Shown here one piece after another: positions 52,571 through 61,651 of a stretch of 64,000 nt of DNA; position 1 is the first letter of the stretch, and the number at the start of each line of letters is the position of its first letter. Location: the NCBI GenBank assembly GCA_903884655.1, contig CAISFO010000052.1, forward strand, positions 62,001-126,000, written 5' to 3'. Under the pieces are notes generated by a model. It saw only the letters and a program-made list of their open reading frames with translations. It had not been told where the DNA came from and ran no database searches. The position numbers and the translations under genes were made by a program. The DNA comes from an uncultured Holophagaceae bacterium. Its GTDB lineage: Bacteria; Acidobacteriota; Holophagae; Holophagales; Holophagaceae.

Positions 52571-53923
52571 ATGAACTCAAAGACGGACAGGCTGCTTGCT
52601 TTGGCCCATGAGTTACATAGCGCCAACCAGGTCGAGTCGTCTGTTTCCTTGTATAGAAGGTATCTGGAATTAGAGCCCTCTCGCGTCGAAGCCTGGGTCA
52701 GTCTCGGCGGGCTTCTCCTGGAATGCGGCCGAGATGTTGAGGCGATGGAAGCGGTGAAGCGGGCTGTTGATCTATTTCCCGATAGTTTTGAAAATAAATT
52801 GATTCTTGCTAAAATAATGTTGAAAATAAATGAATTTAATCAAGTTGAACATTTATTAAACTCTATGATTATTAAATTTGAAAATAATAAAAAATTGCAC
52901 GAATTGTTTATATTATTGTTTTATAAACAACAAAATTGGCAAAAATTATATGACGAATTCAACAGGGTTCTTGATTTGAATCCATCTGATTCTACAGCAT
53001 GGGAAAAAGGTTATCTAAATTTGTTGTTTGGGCATATTCCCCTTGGATGGGACCAGTACGAATCACGGTGGACCGCTCCCGGAGTCGACCTTCGGCCACC
53101 GAGCCACATACTCCCACAACCCCATTGGCAGGGTGAGGCCTTTGCGGGGAAGACCTTGCTGCTGCGCTGGGAACAGGGGTTTGGCGACATCATCATGTTC
53201 GCCCGGTTCATTCCCCTGGCGAAAGCCAGGGGTGGGCGCGTGCTCCTCGAAGTCCTTCCGCCCTTGGCGGACTTGCTTGAGACGTGCCCGGGCCTTGATG
53301 GGGTGGTCCGGGATGGAGATCCCATCCCGCCCTTCGACTTGCAGTTGCCCCTGCTCTCTCTGCCAAGAATATTCCAGACGGGCCTCGAGGCCATTCCCGC
53401 AGAGGTTCCCTATTTGACCATCCCGAACCGGGTGCCCCACCGGGAGGGCATCGACCGGATCATGGCCGCCACGACAGGTTGCAGGCGCCTTGGTTTGGTC
53501 TGGGCCGGCAGCCCCAAACATCCCAGGGATTCGGAACGCTCCATTCCTCCAGCCCTGTTGAAACCCCTGGAGGCACTGCCAGGCGTGGTCTGGCACAGCT
53601 TCCACATGGAGCCGGGGACCGAGCAGCCCTTCCCTGGCATCATCCCCATGGGCCCGGTGGTCAGGGGTAACTTCGCCGATACGGCCTACGCCCTTTCCGC
53701 CATGGAGCAGCTCATCACGGTGGACACCGCCACCGCCCACTTGGCCGGGGCGCTCGGGATCCCCACCTCCTTGATGATCACAGCCCACCCCGATTGGCGC
53801 TGGTTGATGGGCCGGAACGACAGTCCCTGGTATCCCGGCATGCGTCTCTATCGTCAGCCGGAGCCAGGGAACTGGCCGGCTGTCATCGAGAAGGTGCGTT
53901 CTGATCTGGTGGCGGGGATTTAG
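52571..53923 (+). CDS. TPR-glycosyltransferase fusion, copy 2, compositionally chimeric
   Basis: The 450-residue protein has TPR units in about residues 1-150 and the GT domain from FGHIPLGWDQYESRW onward, with GKTLLLRWEQGFGDIIMFAR, RLGLVWAGSPKHPRDSERSI and AMEQLITVDTATAHLAGALG. Codons for residues about 70-150 are A+T-rich (runs like KIMLKINEFNQ encoded by AAA/AAT/TTA codons), then the bases switch abruptly to G+C-rich near 53035. ATG at 52571 with GGAAG upstream is preferred over TTG at 52559. It is likely a sugar transferase; the join suggests recombination of a TPR module. Confidence 0.75.
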   Translation: MNSKTDRLLALAHELHSANQVESSVSLYRRYLELEPSRVEAWVSLGGLLLECGRDVEAMEAVKRAVDLFPDSFENKLILAKIMLKINEFNQVEHLLNSMIIKFENNKKLHELFILLFYKQQNWQKLYDEFNRVLDLNPSDSTAWEKGYLNLLFGHIPLGWDQYESRWTAPGVDLRPPSHILPQPHWQGEAFAGKTLLLRWEQGFGDIIMFARFIPLAKARGGRVLLEVLPPLADLLETCPGLDGVVRDGDPIPPFDLQLPLLSLPRIFQTGLEAIPAEVPYLTIPNRVPHREGIDRIMAATTGCRRLGLVWAGSPKHPRDSERSIPPALLKPLEALPGVVWHSFHMEPGTEQPFPGIIPMGPVVRGNFADTAYALSAMEQLITVDTATAHLAGALGIPTSLMITAHPDWRWLMGRNDSPWYPGMRLYRQPEPGNWPAVIEKVRSDLVAGI

Positions 53924-53932
53924 GAGCCAGGA

Positions 53933-54877
53933 GTGAATGAGGTTGCTCGCAAGAAGCTGGACTGTGCCCAGGCAGAAATCTGCCTGCTGAAGGGCGACTT
54001 GCCCAAGGGATGGGACCTGCATGAATCCCGCCTCCAGGTGCCGGGACTCATCACGCCACAGCGCCACTTCACCCACCCCCGCTGGGATGGCCGTCCCTTT
54101 GCAGGGAAGACCCTCCTGTTGCACTACGAGCAAGGTCTAGGAGACACGCTGATGTTCGTGAGGTACGCGCCGATGGTGAAGGCGCTGGGAGGCACGGTCA
54201 TCCTCGCCGCCCAGGCGGCGCTGGCCGAGGTCGTGGCCACCTGCCCGGGCATCGACCTGGTCATCCCGAAAGGAACGCCGCCGCCGCCCTTCGATGTCCA
54301 TATGCCCCTGCTTTCCCTCCCCTGGGTGTTCCGGACGGACCTGAGTAGCATCCCTGCCGATATCCCCTACCTTCGTGTTCCGGACAGGGTCTCGCACCGC
54401 CAGGAGTTGCAAGCAGCCCTCGCTGCACCCGAGGGTTCCATCCGCATCGGCCTGGCCTGGAAAGGCAGTGCCTTCCATCCGCGGGACCGGGAGCGATCCA
54501 TTTCGCCGGAGCAGCTTGGGCCCCTGGCGGGCCTGGCACAGGTTGCGTGGTACAGCTTCCAGCGCGAAGAGGACGCCGGGGTTCCTTTCCCTGAAATAAG
54601 AGACCTCGGCCCCTGGCTGGGTGATTTCTCCGACACGGCGCTGGCGCTGAGCTCCATGGACCTCCTCATCACGGTGGATACGGCGGTGGCGCACTTGGCC
54701 GGCGCCCTGGGCATTCCGACCTTGCTTCTGGTGACGTTCGCCCCGGATTGGCGCTGGATGCTCGACCGGGCCGATAGCCCGTGGTACCCAACCCTCCGGA
54801 TCTACCGCCAACCCTCGGTGGGAGACTGGGACACGGTGGTTCGAAGGGTCATATTGGATCTCTCGGATGCTCAATAA
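53933..54877 (+). CDS. Glycosyltransferase (GT9-like), copy 3, without TPR
   Basis: The 314-residue protein starts 10 bases after copy 2 (GTG, with GGAGCCAGGA just before). It lacks the N-terminal TPR module and begins at the GT border: [73 protein letters not shown] and DSPWYPTLRIYRQ. It may need another TPR partner for acceptor recognition or act on a lipid/sugar acceptor. All conserved blocks of the family are present, so it is not a fragment of the neighbour. Confidence 0.75.
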   Translation: MNEVARKKLDCAQAEICLLKGDLPKGWDLHESRLQVPGLITPQRHFTHPRWDGRPFAGKTLLLHYEQGLGDTLMFVRYAPMVKALGGTVILAAQAALAEVVATCPGIDLVIPKGTPPPPFDVHMPLLSLPWVFRTDLSSIPADIPYLRVPDRVSHRQELQAALAAPEGSIRIGLAWKGSAFHPRDRERSISPEQLGPLAGLAQVAWYSFQREEDAGVPFPEIRDLGPWLGDFSDTALALSSMDLLITVDTAVAHLAGALGIPTLLLVTFAPDWRWMLDRADSPWYPTLRIYRQPSVGDWDTVVRRVILDLSDAQ

Positions 54878-54910
54878 GCCCCAACCTCTTTGCAAGGAAG
54901 GGAATTCCCC

Positions 54911-56056
54911 TTGAATCAAACCGCCAGCCGGGTGCTCGAGGAAGCCCGCCAGCTCGAGAGGGAAGGGGCCATGTCGCAGGCGTGCCGCCTCCTGGAAGCC
55001 TTCCTGGCGCGGGATCCGCTCAATGCGCCCGTCAACAGCCTGCTGATCAGGCTCCTTGCGGACCAGGGGGATTGGGCTGGATTCGGCGAAGTCATGCAGC
55101 GGTTCATCCGTCTGCAGAACCACCCGTTACCCATCGAAGCGTACGAACTGGGGCTCCTGGATCTGCGGCTGGGGATCATGCCCCGGGGCTGGCTGGGGTA
55201 TGAAAGCCGCCTGCAGTGCCCCGGGTTGATCGGACCCGTACGGACCTTCTCCCAGCCCCGTTGGGACGGGGCTCCCTTCCCCGGAAAGACCCTTCTGATC
55301 CACTACGAGCAGGGTCTGGGGGATACGTTCATGTTCGTGCGGTATGCGGCCAAGGCGAAGGCCCTTGGCGGCAGGGTGTTGCTGGCCGTGCAGTCGGCCC
55401 TGGCGGATGTGGCAGCCACCTGCCCGGGTGTGGATGAGGTGGTTCCCCATGGGAGGCCCCTGCCGCCTTTCGATATCCAGGTGTCCCTGCTGTCGCTCCC
55501 CAGCCTCTTCAGGACGGAACTCAATACCATCCCCGCCGAAGTTCCCTACCTGGATGTGCCCGAACGGGTTCCCAATCGCCAGCAGATCGCAGCGCTGCTC
55601 GGGGCATCAGAGGGGCAGATCCGGATCGGGCTGGTCTGGGCGGGAAGTTCGACCCATGTTCGGGATGCGGAGCGCTCTTTGCCCCCTTCGCTGCTCGCCC
55701 CCCTGGCGGCGATTCCGGGCGTTGCCTGGCACAGCTTCCAGCTCGAAGCCAGGGAGTCGCCCGTCCTTCCAGGGTTGGTACCCCTGGATCCCTATATTCG
55801 CAATTTCTCGGATACCGCCTATGCCCTCTCCGGAATGCAGCTGGTGATCACGGTGGATACCGCCCTGGCTCACTTGGCTGGAGCCATGGGGATTCCCACG
55901 ATGCTGCTGGTCGCCTTCTTTCCGGATTTCCGGTGGATGATGGGCCGTGAGGACTCGCCCTGGTACCCCAGCATGAGGATCTACCGGCAATCCAGCCCCG
56001 GGGATTGGACCACCGTTGTGCAGCGACTGGCAGCGGACCTGATGGGTGAATCATGA
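54911..56056 (+). CDS. TPR-glycosyltransferase fusion, copy 4
   Basis: The 381-residue protein starts MNQTASRVLEEARQLEREGA at TTG 54911, chosen because AAGGAAGG lies before it and the start matches the last copy (MTQSPLEMLEEARVLAEAG). A short TPR part (about residues 1-90) is followed by GWLGYESRLQCPG, GKTLLIHYEQGLGDTFMFVR, RIGLVWAGSSTHVRDAERSL and GMQLVITVDTALAHLAGAMG. Its stop overlaps the next start (ATGA). Same inferred role as the other copies. Confidence 0.75.
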   Translation: MNQTASRVLEEARQLEREGAMSQACRLLEAFLARDPLNAPVNSLLIRLLADQGDWAGFGEVMQRFIRLQNHPLPIEAYELGLLDLRLGIMPRGWLGYESRLQCPGLIGPVRTFSQPRWDGAPFPGKTLLIHYEQGLGDTFMFVRYAAKAKALGGRVLLAVQSALADVAATCPGVDEVVPHGRPLPPFDIQVSLLSLPSLFRTELNTIPAEVPYLDVPERVPNRQQIAALLGASEGQIRIGLVWAGSSTHVRDAERSLPPSLLAPLAAIPGVAWHSFQLEARESPVLPGLVPLDPYIRNFSDTAYALSGMQLVITVDTALAHLAGAMGIPTMLLVAFFPDFRWMMGREDSPWYPSMRIYRQSSPGDWTTVVQRLAADLMGES

Positions 56057-57867
56057 AACGGGAACTTCTTAAACTAATCCAGGAAGCCCACCGGTTGGAT
56101 CGGGATGGTCAGTGGGAGGCGGCGGCCAAGGCCTATACCGTCTTCCTGAAGCAGCAACCAAAAAACGCGGCAGCCTGGGGTGATTATGGAGGCCTCCTCA
56201 TGCTCTCCGGTCAGCTCGAAAAGGCCGAGGCAGCCTGCCGACGCGCCCTGTCCATCGATCCCGCGTGTCCGGGAGCAAGGATCAACCTCGGGTGCACCTT
56301 CTTGAAACAGGGTGCGTACGAAGAGGCGGAGCGGCATTTTCGGCGGGTCCTGGTTAAGGATCCCCGCCGCAACGATGCTCGCCTGGCCCTGGCAGAAGGT
56401 TTGATGAAGAGGGGAGATCTGGCCTCGGCCAGGGAGGAATTGGAGCGGACCTTGACCTTGGCTCCGGACCACCTGGATGCCCACAAGCTGCTCTGCCGCA
56501 TCCTGGTGCTGAAAGAGGATCTGCCCTCAACCCGCCGGGAGGTCCTGCGTCGGTTCACTGCCTTGGGAGCTGTTTCCAGTGCCGAAGCGCGGCTGGAGGT
56601 TTCGAATCTGTCCCTGCTCTTCGGCGACATGCCCCAGGGCTGGGAGCAGTACGAGTCCCGTCTCGGGTTGCCTGTGGCGAGGCCCCCGCAAGGCAGGCCC
56701 GATCCTTCACTCTGGAAGGGGCAACCGTTCCCTGGAAAGACCCTGCTGGTCGAATGGGAGGAGGATCCCGCGGATTTCCAGATGTACCTGCGTTACGCCC
56801 CCCTGCTGAAAGCGCTGGGAGGCAAGGTGGTGTGGCAGGTCGATCAAGCTTCTGAAACTTCGGCCACCCAATGCCGGCACATCGATCAGGTCTGCAGGGT
56901 GGGCGAGGCAACCCCTTCCTTCGACTTCCGTGTACCCATGGTTGGCCTTCCGTGGCTGTTTAAGGCTGGGATCGCGGTGGTACCACCGGAGAGTCCCTAC
57001 CACCTCCATCCTCTGCCAGCGGGGATGCTGGCACCACCCGAGGCCCATCCGGATCACCCACGTTGGAGAGGAGAGCCCTTCGAAGGAAAGACCCTGCTGG
57101 TGGACTGGGAACAGGGCCTCGGTGACACCCTCATGTTTGTGCGGTACGCCCCGAGGGTGAAGGCGCTGGGAGGCCGGGTCATCTGGTCGGTGCAGCGACC
57201 GGTGGCCGAGGTGGTGGCTACCTGTCAGGGCGTGGACGAGGTTATTCCTTCGGGCGACCCGCTCCCGGCCTTCGACCTCCATGTGCCACTGATGTCGCTG
57301 CCCTGGATCTTCAGGACCGACCTGACCACCATTCCTGCCGAGGTCCCCTACCTGCACGTGCCCCGCCGGGTCCCAAACCTCGCGCAACTAAGGGAGGTCC
57401 TGGACCGATCTTCGGGCAAGCTGCGCATCGGGCTCGCCTGGTCGGGCAATCCCGCCCACAAGCGGAACAGCGACCGCTCCATGCCGAGGGAACTGCTTGC
57501 ACCCTTGGCGGCTCTGCCGGATGTGGCCTGGTACGGCTTCCACTTCGGTCCAGTGGAGGAAGTTCCCTTCCCAGGCGTAACAGCCCTGGCGCCCATCTTG
57601 AGTTCCTTTGCGGATTCAGCCTACGCTGTGTCCGCCATGGATCTGGTGATCACGGTGGATACGGCCCTGGCCCACCTGGCCGGCGCCATGGGCATTCCTA
57701 CGCTGCTTCTGGTACATGCCTTTCCGGATTGGCGGTGGCTCCTGGGCCGAGAGGACAGTCCCTGGTATCCCACCTTGCGGATTTACCGCCAGCCCACGGC
57801 TGGAGACTGGGCGTCGGTGGTGCAGCGGATGCTCCTGGACCTGACCAGCCAGGATGCGTTCACCTGA
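56053..57867 (+). CDS. TPR-glycosyltransferase fusion, copy 5, with internal duplication
   Basis: The 604-residue protein is the longest copy. Residues 1-180 are TPRs (ACRRALSIDPACPGARINLG, YEEAERHFRRVLVKDPRRND). Two successive versions of the N-terminal half of the GT domain follow: a first, divergent one (GWEQYESRLGLPV, GKTLLVEWEEDPADFQMYLR, residues about 195-320) and a canonical one (GKTLLVDWEQGLGDTLMFVR, residues about 345-450), then a single C-terminal half (RIGLAWSGNPAHKRNSDRSM, MDLVITVDTALAHLAGAMG). In the first version E-Q-G-x-G-D reads EEDPAD, so it has probably lost catalysis and may serve in acceptor binding. Confidence 0.75.
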   Translation: MKRELLKLIQEAHRLDRDGQWEAAAKAYTVFLKQQPKNAAAWGDYGGLLMLSGQLEKAEAACRRALSIDPACPGARINLGCTFLKQGAYEEAERHFRRVLVKDPRRNDARLALAEGLMKRGDLASAREELERTLTLAPDHLDAHKLLCRILVLKEDLPSTRREVLRRFTALGAVSSAEARLEVSNLSLLFGDMPQGWEQYESRLGLPVARPPQGRPDPSLWKGQPFPGKTLLVEWEEDPADFQMYLRYAPLLKALGGKVVWQVDQASETSATQCRHIDQVCRVGEATPSFDFRVPMVGLPWLFKAGIAVVPPESPYHLHPLPAGMLAPPEAHPDHPRWRGEPFEGKTLLVDWEQGLGDTLMFVRYAPRVKALGGRVIWSVQRPVAEVVATCQGVDEVIPSGDPLPAFDLHVPLMSLPWIFRTDLTTIPAEVPYLHVPRRVPNLAQLREVLDRSSGKLRIGLAWSGNPAHKRNSDRSMPRELLAPLAALPDVAWYGFHFGPVEEVPFPGVTALAPILSSFADSAYAVSAMDLVITVDTALAHLAGAMGIPTLLLVHAFPDWRWLLGREDSPWYPTLRIYRQPTAGDWASVVQRMLLDLTSQDAFT

Positions 57868-57966
57868 GCCTTCAAGTCATTCCTGGCCCAGGCTCCAACG
57901 ATGGTCCGTCTCTTTGCTACCCTTCGATCCAGGTTCCAACCCCTTTGACTGAGTTCTGAATCCGTC

Positions 57967-59424
57967 ATGACCCAATCGCCCCTGGAAATGCTGGAGGAAG
58001 CCCGCGTACTTGCGGAGGCGGGACAGCCTCTGCGTGCGCTGATGACCTACCGCAATCTGCTGCTTCTCCACCCGGAGTCGGCGGAAGCCTGGGCCGAATA
58101 CGGGACTTTGATGCTGGCCAGCGGGCAGGCGGAAGGCGCCCTGGTGGCCCTCTCACGGTCGCTCACCCTTCTGCCGGATGGTCTCCCTGCGCTGGTGGGT
58201 TCGGGGAAGGCCTGCATGCACCTGGGCCGATGGCGCGAGGCCGCGGCCCACTTCGACCAGGCGCTTGCCAAGGACCCCGACCAGGACGAGGTCCGCTTGG
58301 AATTGGCCCGATGCCTGGCAAGAGCGGGCGACCTGGATGCGGCCCGCGCCGCGGCCGCGAAGGTGGTGGAAAGGGATCCTGTCAATGCGGCGGCCACCCG
58401 CATCCTCATCGACATCCTCATTCGGCAGGAGGACTGGCCCTCGCTCCACCACGAGATGCTCCGAAGGGTGACCATGGACCATCACGGGGTCGACCTGGCC
58501 TGGGAACGGTCCTGCGTCAACCTCCTCTTCGGCATCATGCCCGAGGGCTGGGACGAACATGAGTCCCGTCTGGTGCATCCCGCCAATACGACGCCCAAAC
58601 GTGCCTTCGCTCGGCCCCTTTGGCGCGGGGAGTCGATCGAGGGGCGTACCTTGCTGTTGCATTGGGAGCAGGGCTTTGGCGACACCCTGATGTTCGTGCG
58701 GTATGCCGCCAAAGCCAAGCGCCTCGGGGCCAGGGTCCTCCTGCTCGCGCAGCCGGAACTGGCGGATCTGGTGGCCACCTGCCCAGGTGTGGATGAGGTC
58801 ATCGTCGAAGGATTTCCGCTCCCGCCCTTCGATGTGCATCTGCCATTGCTGAGCCTTCCCAAGCTCTTCCGGACGGATCTGGCCTCCATTCCGGCCGAGA
58901 TGCCCTACCTGGGCGTTCCACCCCAGGTTCCGAACCGGGCAGGAATAGAGGCATGTCTGGCAGGCTCCGAAGGCCGCACCCGGATCGGGATCTCCTGGGT
59001 CTGCAGCCGGAGCTTCGAGGGAGCCGCCAGGAAGTCCATCCTTCCGGAGCTGTTTCAGCCATTGGACGCCTTGCCCGAGGTCGCCTGGTTATCCCTCCAG
59101 TATGGCGTCCAGGAAGTGCCGCCCCTTCACGACGTCGGCGACCTGGGGTCCTCGCTGAGCAATTTTTCGGACACGGCCTATGCCGTCAGCCGCATGGACC
59201 TGGTGATCACCATTGATACCGCCCTCGCCCACCTGGCGGGTGCCCTAGGCATTCCGACCCTGCTACTGCTCACGGACATACCCGATTGGCGCTGGCTCAT
59301 GGGCCGCGAGGACAGTCCCTGGTATCCCTCCATGCGGCTCTACCGGCAACGCGACGCGAAAGATTGGGCTTCGGTGATTCAACGAGTGCTCAAGGACCTG
59401 GAAGGCGGCAGGATCGCCCTGTAG
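57967..59424 (+). CDS. TPR-glycosyltransferase fusion, copy 6
   Basis: The 485-residue protein has four TPR-like units in about residues 1-150 (LAEAGQPLRALMTYRNLLLL, GRWREAAAHFDQALAKDPDQ, GDLDAARAAAAKVVERDPVN) then GWDEHESRLVHPA, GRTLLLHWEQGFGDTLMFVR, RIGISWVCSRSFEGAARKSI and RMDLVITIDTALAHLAGALG. The second-half block before RIGISW differs slightly from the other copies (WVCSRS in place of WAGS). It is separated by 100 bases from copy 5, so a separate promoter is possible. Inferred sugar transferase. Confidence 0.75.
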   Translation: MTQSPLEMLEEARVLAEAGQPLRALMTYRNLLLLHPESAEAWAEYGTLMLASGQAEGALVALSRSLTLLPDGLPALVGSGKACMHLGRWREAAAHFDQALAKDPDQDEVRLELARCLARAGDLDAARAAAAKVVERDPVNAAATRILIDILIRQEDWPSLHHEMLRRVTMDHHGVDLAWERSCVNLLFGIMPEGWDEHESRLVHPANTTPKRAFARPLWRGESIEGRTLLLHWEQGFGDTLMFVRYAAKAKRLGARVLLLAQPELADLVATCPGVDEVIVEGFPLPPFDVHLPLLSLPKLFRTDLASIPAEMPYLGVPPQVPNRAGIEACLAGSEGRTRIGISWVCSRSFEGAARKSILPELFQPLDALPEVAWLSLQYGVQEVPPLHDVGDLGSSLSNFSDTAYAVSRMDLVITIDTALAHLAGALGIPTLLLLTDIPDWRWLMGREDSPWYPSMRLYRQRDAKDWASVIQRVLKDLEGGRIAL

Positions 59425-59486
59425 CCGAATTGCAAGGACCCCTTATCTGGGCAGGGCGCGCTTCTGGCGCTGGGGTTGGGACCGGA

Positions 59487-60317
59487 TCAGCCAGGAGCCG
59501 CCTGTTTGAGGTTCAGGGTGTCCGAGGTGGACGTGATGGGCGTGAGATCCGTCTCCAGGCCTTGATCGCGGTGTACGGCAATCATGTTGATGGATAAGAT
59601 GTTCGGAAAAACATCCTTCGGATTGCCTTTGAAATTTTTGGGACTGAAGAGCGGGGGGGCGTGCCACCAGAGGCGGTACCCCAGATCGAAGAGCCGCTGG
59701 ATCAGCTCGGGGGACCGATCAGCCCGGTCGTTTTCCACATACATGACCGGGCGGCACCGCCTGATCGTTTCCACTGCACCTCCGAGGACCTTGCTTTCGA
59801 AGCCCTCCACATCCAGCTTGATGAAATTGACACGCTCCAGCTGGAAGTCGTCCAGCCGACCGATTGGAATGGGTTCACCCTCATCGACCATATCCATGCT
59901 CACTCCGCCATAATTATTGGATTGGGAATAGTCCAGGACGGGAATCTGGCAGGTGCCCTGGCTGTCGCCGAGGGCCATGGCATAGGTGATGGAGTTGGGA
60001 ATGCTGTTGAGCACCAGGTTCGCGCACAGGATCCGGTGCAGCATGGGCTGAGGCTCGAAGGCCACCACGGCGCCCTTGGGACCGACCAGCTGAGCCATGG
60101 GCACCGTGTGGGCTCCGATATTGGCTCCAATGTCCAGCGCGACCATTCCTGGGCGCAGAAAGTGGGTGAAGATCTCGACTTCGCCCTGGCTGAACTGCCC
60201 GTACTCTTTGAAGGAGCGGCCCACGTACTGATCCGAGGACAAGTAGACCATGGGGCCATAGCGGCAGTCCGACATCTCTACGAAGGCTGGAAAGGGTTGG
60301 AATCTGTTGGTCGGCAT
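59487..60317 (-). CDS. FkbM-family SAM-dependent methyltransferase
   Basis: The 276-residue protein has the class I methyltransferase fold: MVALDIGANIGAHTVPMAQL (SAM motif I) near residue 55, GAVVAFEPQPMLHRILCANL (motif with acidic residue), and INFIKLDVEGFESKVLGGAV-type motif IV. FkbM enzymes methylate sugars or other hydroxyls. It is convergent with copy 6 and lies at the far end of the glycosyltransferase cluster, so a glycan methylation role fits. ATG at 60317 is preferred for its GGAGC; upstream frame continues without need. Confidence 0.85.
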   Translation of the reverse strand: MPTNRFQPFPAFVEMSDCRYGPMVYLSSDQYVGRSFKEYGQFSQGEVEIFTHFLRPGMVALDIGANIGAHTVPMAQLVGPKGAVVAFEPQPMLHRILCANLVLNSIPNSITYAMALGDSQGTCQIPVLDYSQSNNYGGVSMDMVDEGEPIPIGRLDDFQLERVNFIKLDVEGFESKVLGGAVETIRRCRPVMYVENDRADRSPELIQRLFDLGYRLWWHAPPLFSPKNFKGNPKDVFPNILSINMIAVHRDQGLETDLTPITSTSDTLNLKQAAPG

Positions 60318-60450
60318 GGAAGCTCCGTGGAACCGGGAAGTGACGCCCATCCTAGCAGTCCGCTGGACCAGCCCGGGGGGCACTCAGGAAAGCGGGAGCC
60401 ATGATTCAGCTCTGGCCGAAATCTGCCGAAACGAGGGGCATGAGGGTTCG

Positions 60451-61008
60451 ATGACTTTCCTGTCCAATGCCGTGAATGCTGGATCCGATCATGAGGCGCA
60501 GGCTCCGGAGCGCCCGGAGAAGCCTGATTTCGCCGGAAGGACGCCCCAGGAGGCTCACACCGGGATCCATACCGTGGACGCAGTACCTCTGGGGGGGACG
60601 GGTATGATGACGCCCCAGCAGGCATCGACCACTGCTCCGGCCTCAAATGAGCCAAGAGACATCCCTGAGCACGTGGTGGTGTTGCTGCTGGAAGGCGGGC
60701 AGCGGTTCCTGGCGAAGGCCGATGAGGCGATCCGTCGGCAGGATCCCGTGGCCAGGGACTTCCACCTGAAGAAAGTCCTGGCCATCCTCGAGGAGCTCAA
60801 CCGGCGGCTGGACCCCGTGAACGGTGGCGAGCTAGTGATCAATCTGAGTCGGATCTACGACTGGTGGGGGCGAGAAATCGCCGAAGCGGGCGAAAACGAT
60901 GATGGGGACCGGTTGAAACTCATCGCCGCGCAGATGGGTGAAATCCGCCGGTCCTGGGAGCATGTTCTCTTCAAGGGCGAAGGCTTCTCCGAAGGCCCGA
61001 ACCCCTGA
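60451..61008 (+). CDS. Second FliS-like protein with an N-terminal extension
   Basis: The 185-residue protein has about 70 residues of low-complexity N-terminal sequence (PERPEKPDFAG, TPQQASTTAPASNEP) followed by a FliS-type helical bundle: EHVVVLLLEGGQRFLAKADE, LAILEELNRRLDPVNGGELV and NLSRIYDWWGREIAEAGEND. The core matches FliS of 49.76-50.19 kb at GGELV-x-NL-x-RIYDWW-x-REI. The Y-x-x-x-x-x-ASPEQ start of FliS is not retained. It may chaperone a different flagellin or a modified one. GAGG lies five bases before the ATG. It stands at the other edge of the glycosyltransferase cluster. Confidence 0.75.
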   Translation: MTFLSNAVNAGSDHEAQAPERPEKPDFAGRTPQEAHTGIHTVDAVPLGGTGMMTPQQASTTAPASNEPRDIPEHVVVLLLEGGQRFLAKADEAIRRQDPVARDFHLKKVLAILEELNRRLDPVNGGELVINLSRIYDWWGREIAEAGENDDGDRLKLIAAQMGEIRRSWEHVLFKGEGFSEGPNP

Positions 61009-61024
61009 GATCCGCCAGGGGCAG

Positions 61025-61651
61025 CTAGGCCGTTCCAAACAGCCGGTCGCCGGCGTCACCAAGACCAGGAAGGATGTAGCCCTTCTCGTTGAGCTGGCGG
61101 TCAACGGCGCCCACAACGATGATCAATTCCGGGTGATCCTTTTGCAGCCGTTCCAGACCTTCCGGTGCGGCGAGCAGGGCGACGAGAGAGAGGTTGACGG
61201 CACCTGCCACCTTCAGCTGTTTCACTGCTTCCGAGGCACTGCCACCCGTGGCGAGCATGGGATCCAGCACGAAAACGGGACGTGCCTCGAGGAGGGGCGG
61301 GAAGTTGCGATAGTAGGGAACCGGTTGAAGGGAATCGTGGTCGCGGTACAGGCCGAGATGTCCGACCTTCGCGGTGGGCATCAGCTGGAGGAAGGACGGA
61401 AGCAGGCCAAGCCCGGCCCGCAAAACCGGCACCAGCACGGGATCCAGGGATTTCAGGCGCAGGGAACTCGTGCGTTCGAGCGGTGTCTCCACCACCACCG
61501 GCTCCGTCGGGAGCTGGCGCGTAGCTTCTGCAGCGAGGATCAAGCCCACTTCCTCGATGAGGGCCCGAAACAGGCTCCCGGGCGTCTTGCGATCGCGGAT
61601 GAGAGAGAGCTTGTGGTGGACAAGGGGGTGGTCAACAACGTGGATCGTCAT
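61025..61651 (-). CDS. upp: Uracil phosphoribosyltransferase
   Basis: The 208-residue protein starts MTIHVVDHPLVHHKLSLIRD, then LKSLDPVLVPVLRAGLGLLP, PVFVLDPMLATGGSASEAVK (PRPP-binding D-x-x-x-A-T-G-G loop) and DHPELIIVVGAVDRQLNEKG. Length and motifs match bacterial Upp, which salvages uracil with PRPP to UMP. ATG at 61651 is the start conserved in the family. It converges with the second FliS-like gene 16 bases away. Confidence 0.95.
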   Translation of the reverse strand: MTIHVVDHPLVHHKLSLIRDRKTPGSLFRALIEEVGLILAAEATRQLPTEPVVVETPLERTSSLRLKSLDPVLVPVLRAGLGLLPSFLQLMPTAKVGHLGLYRDHDSLQPVPYYRNFPPLLEARPVFVLDPMLATGGSASEAVKQLKVAGAVNLSLVALLAAPEGLERLQKDHPELIIVVGAVDRQLNEKGYILPGLGDAGDRLFGTA

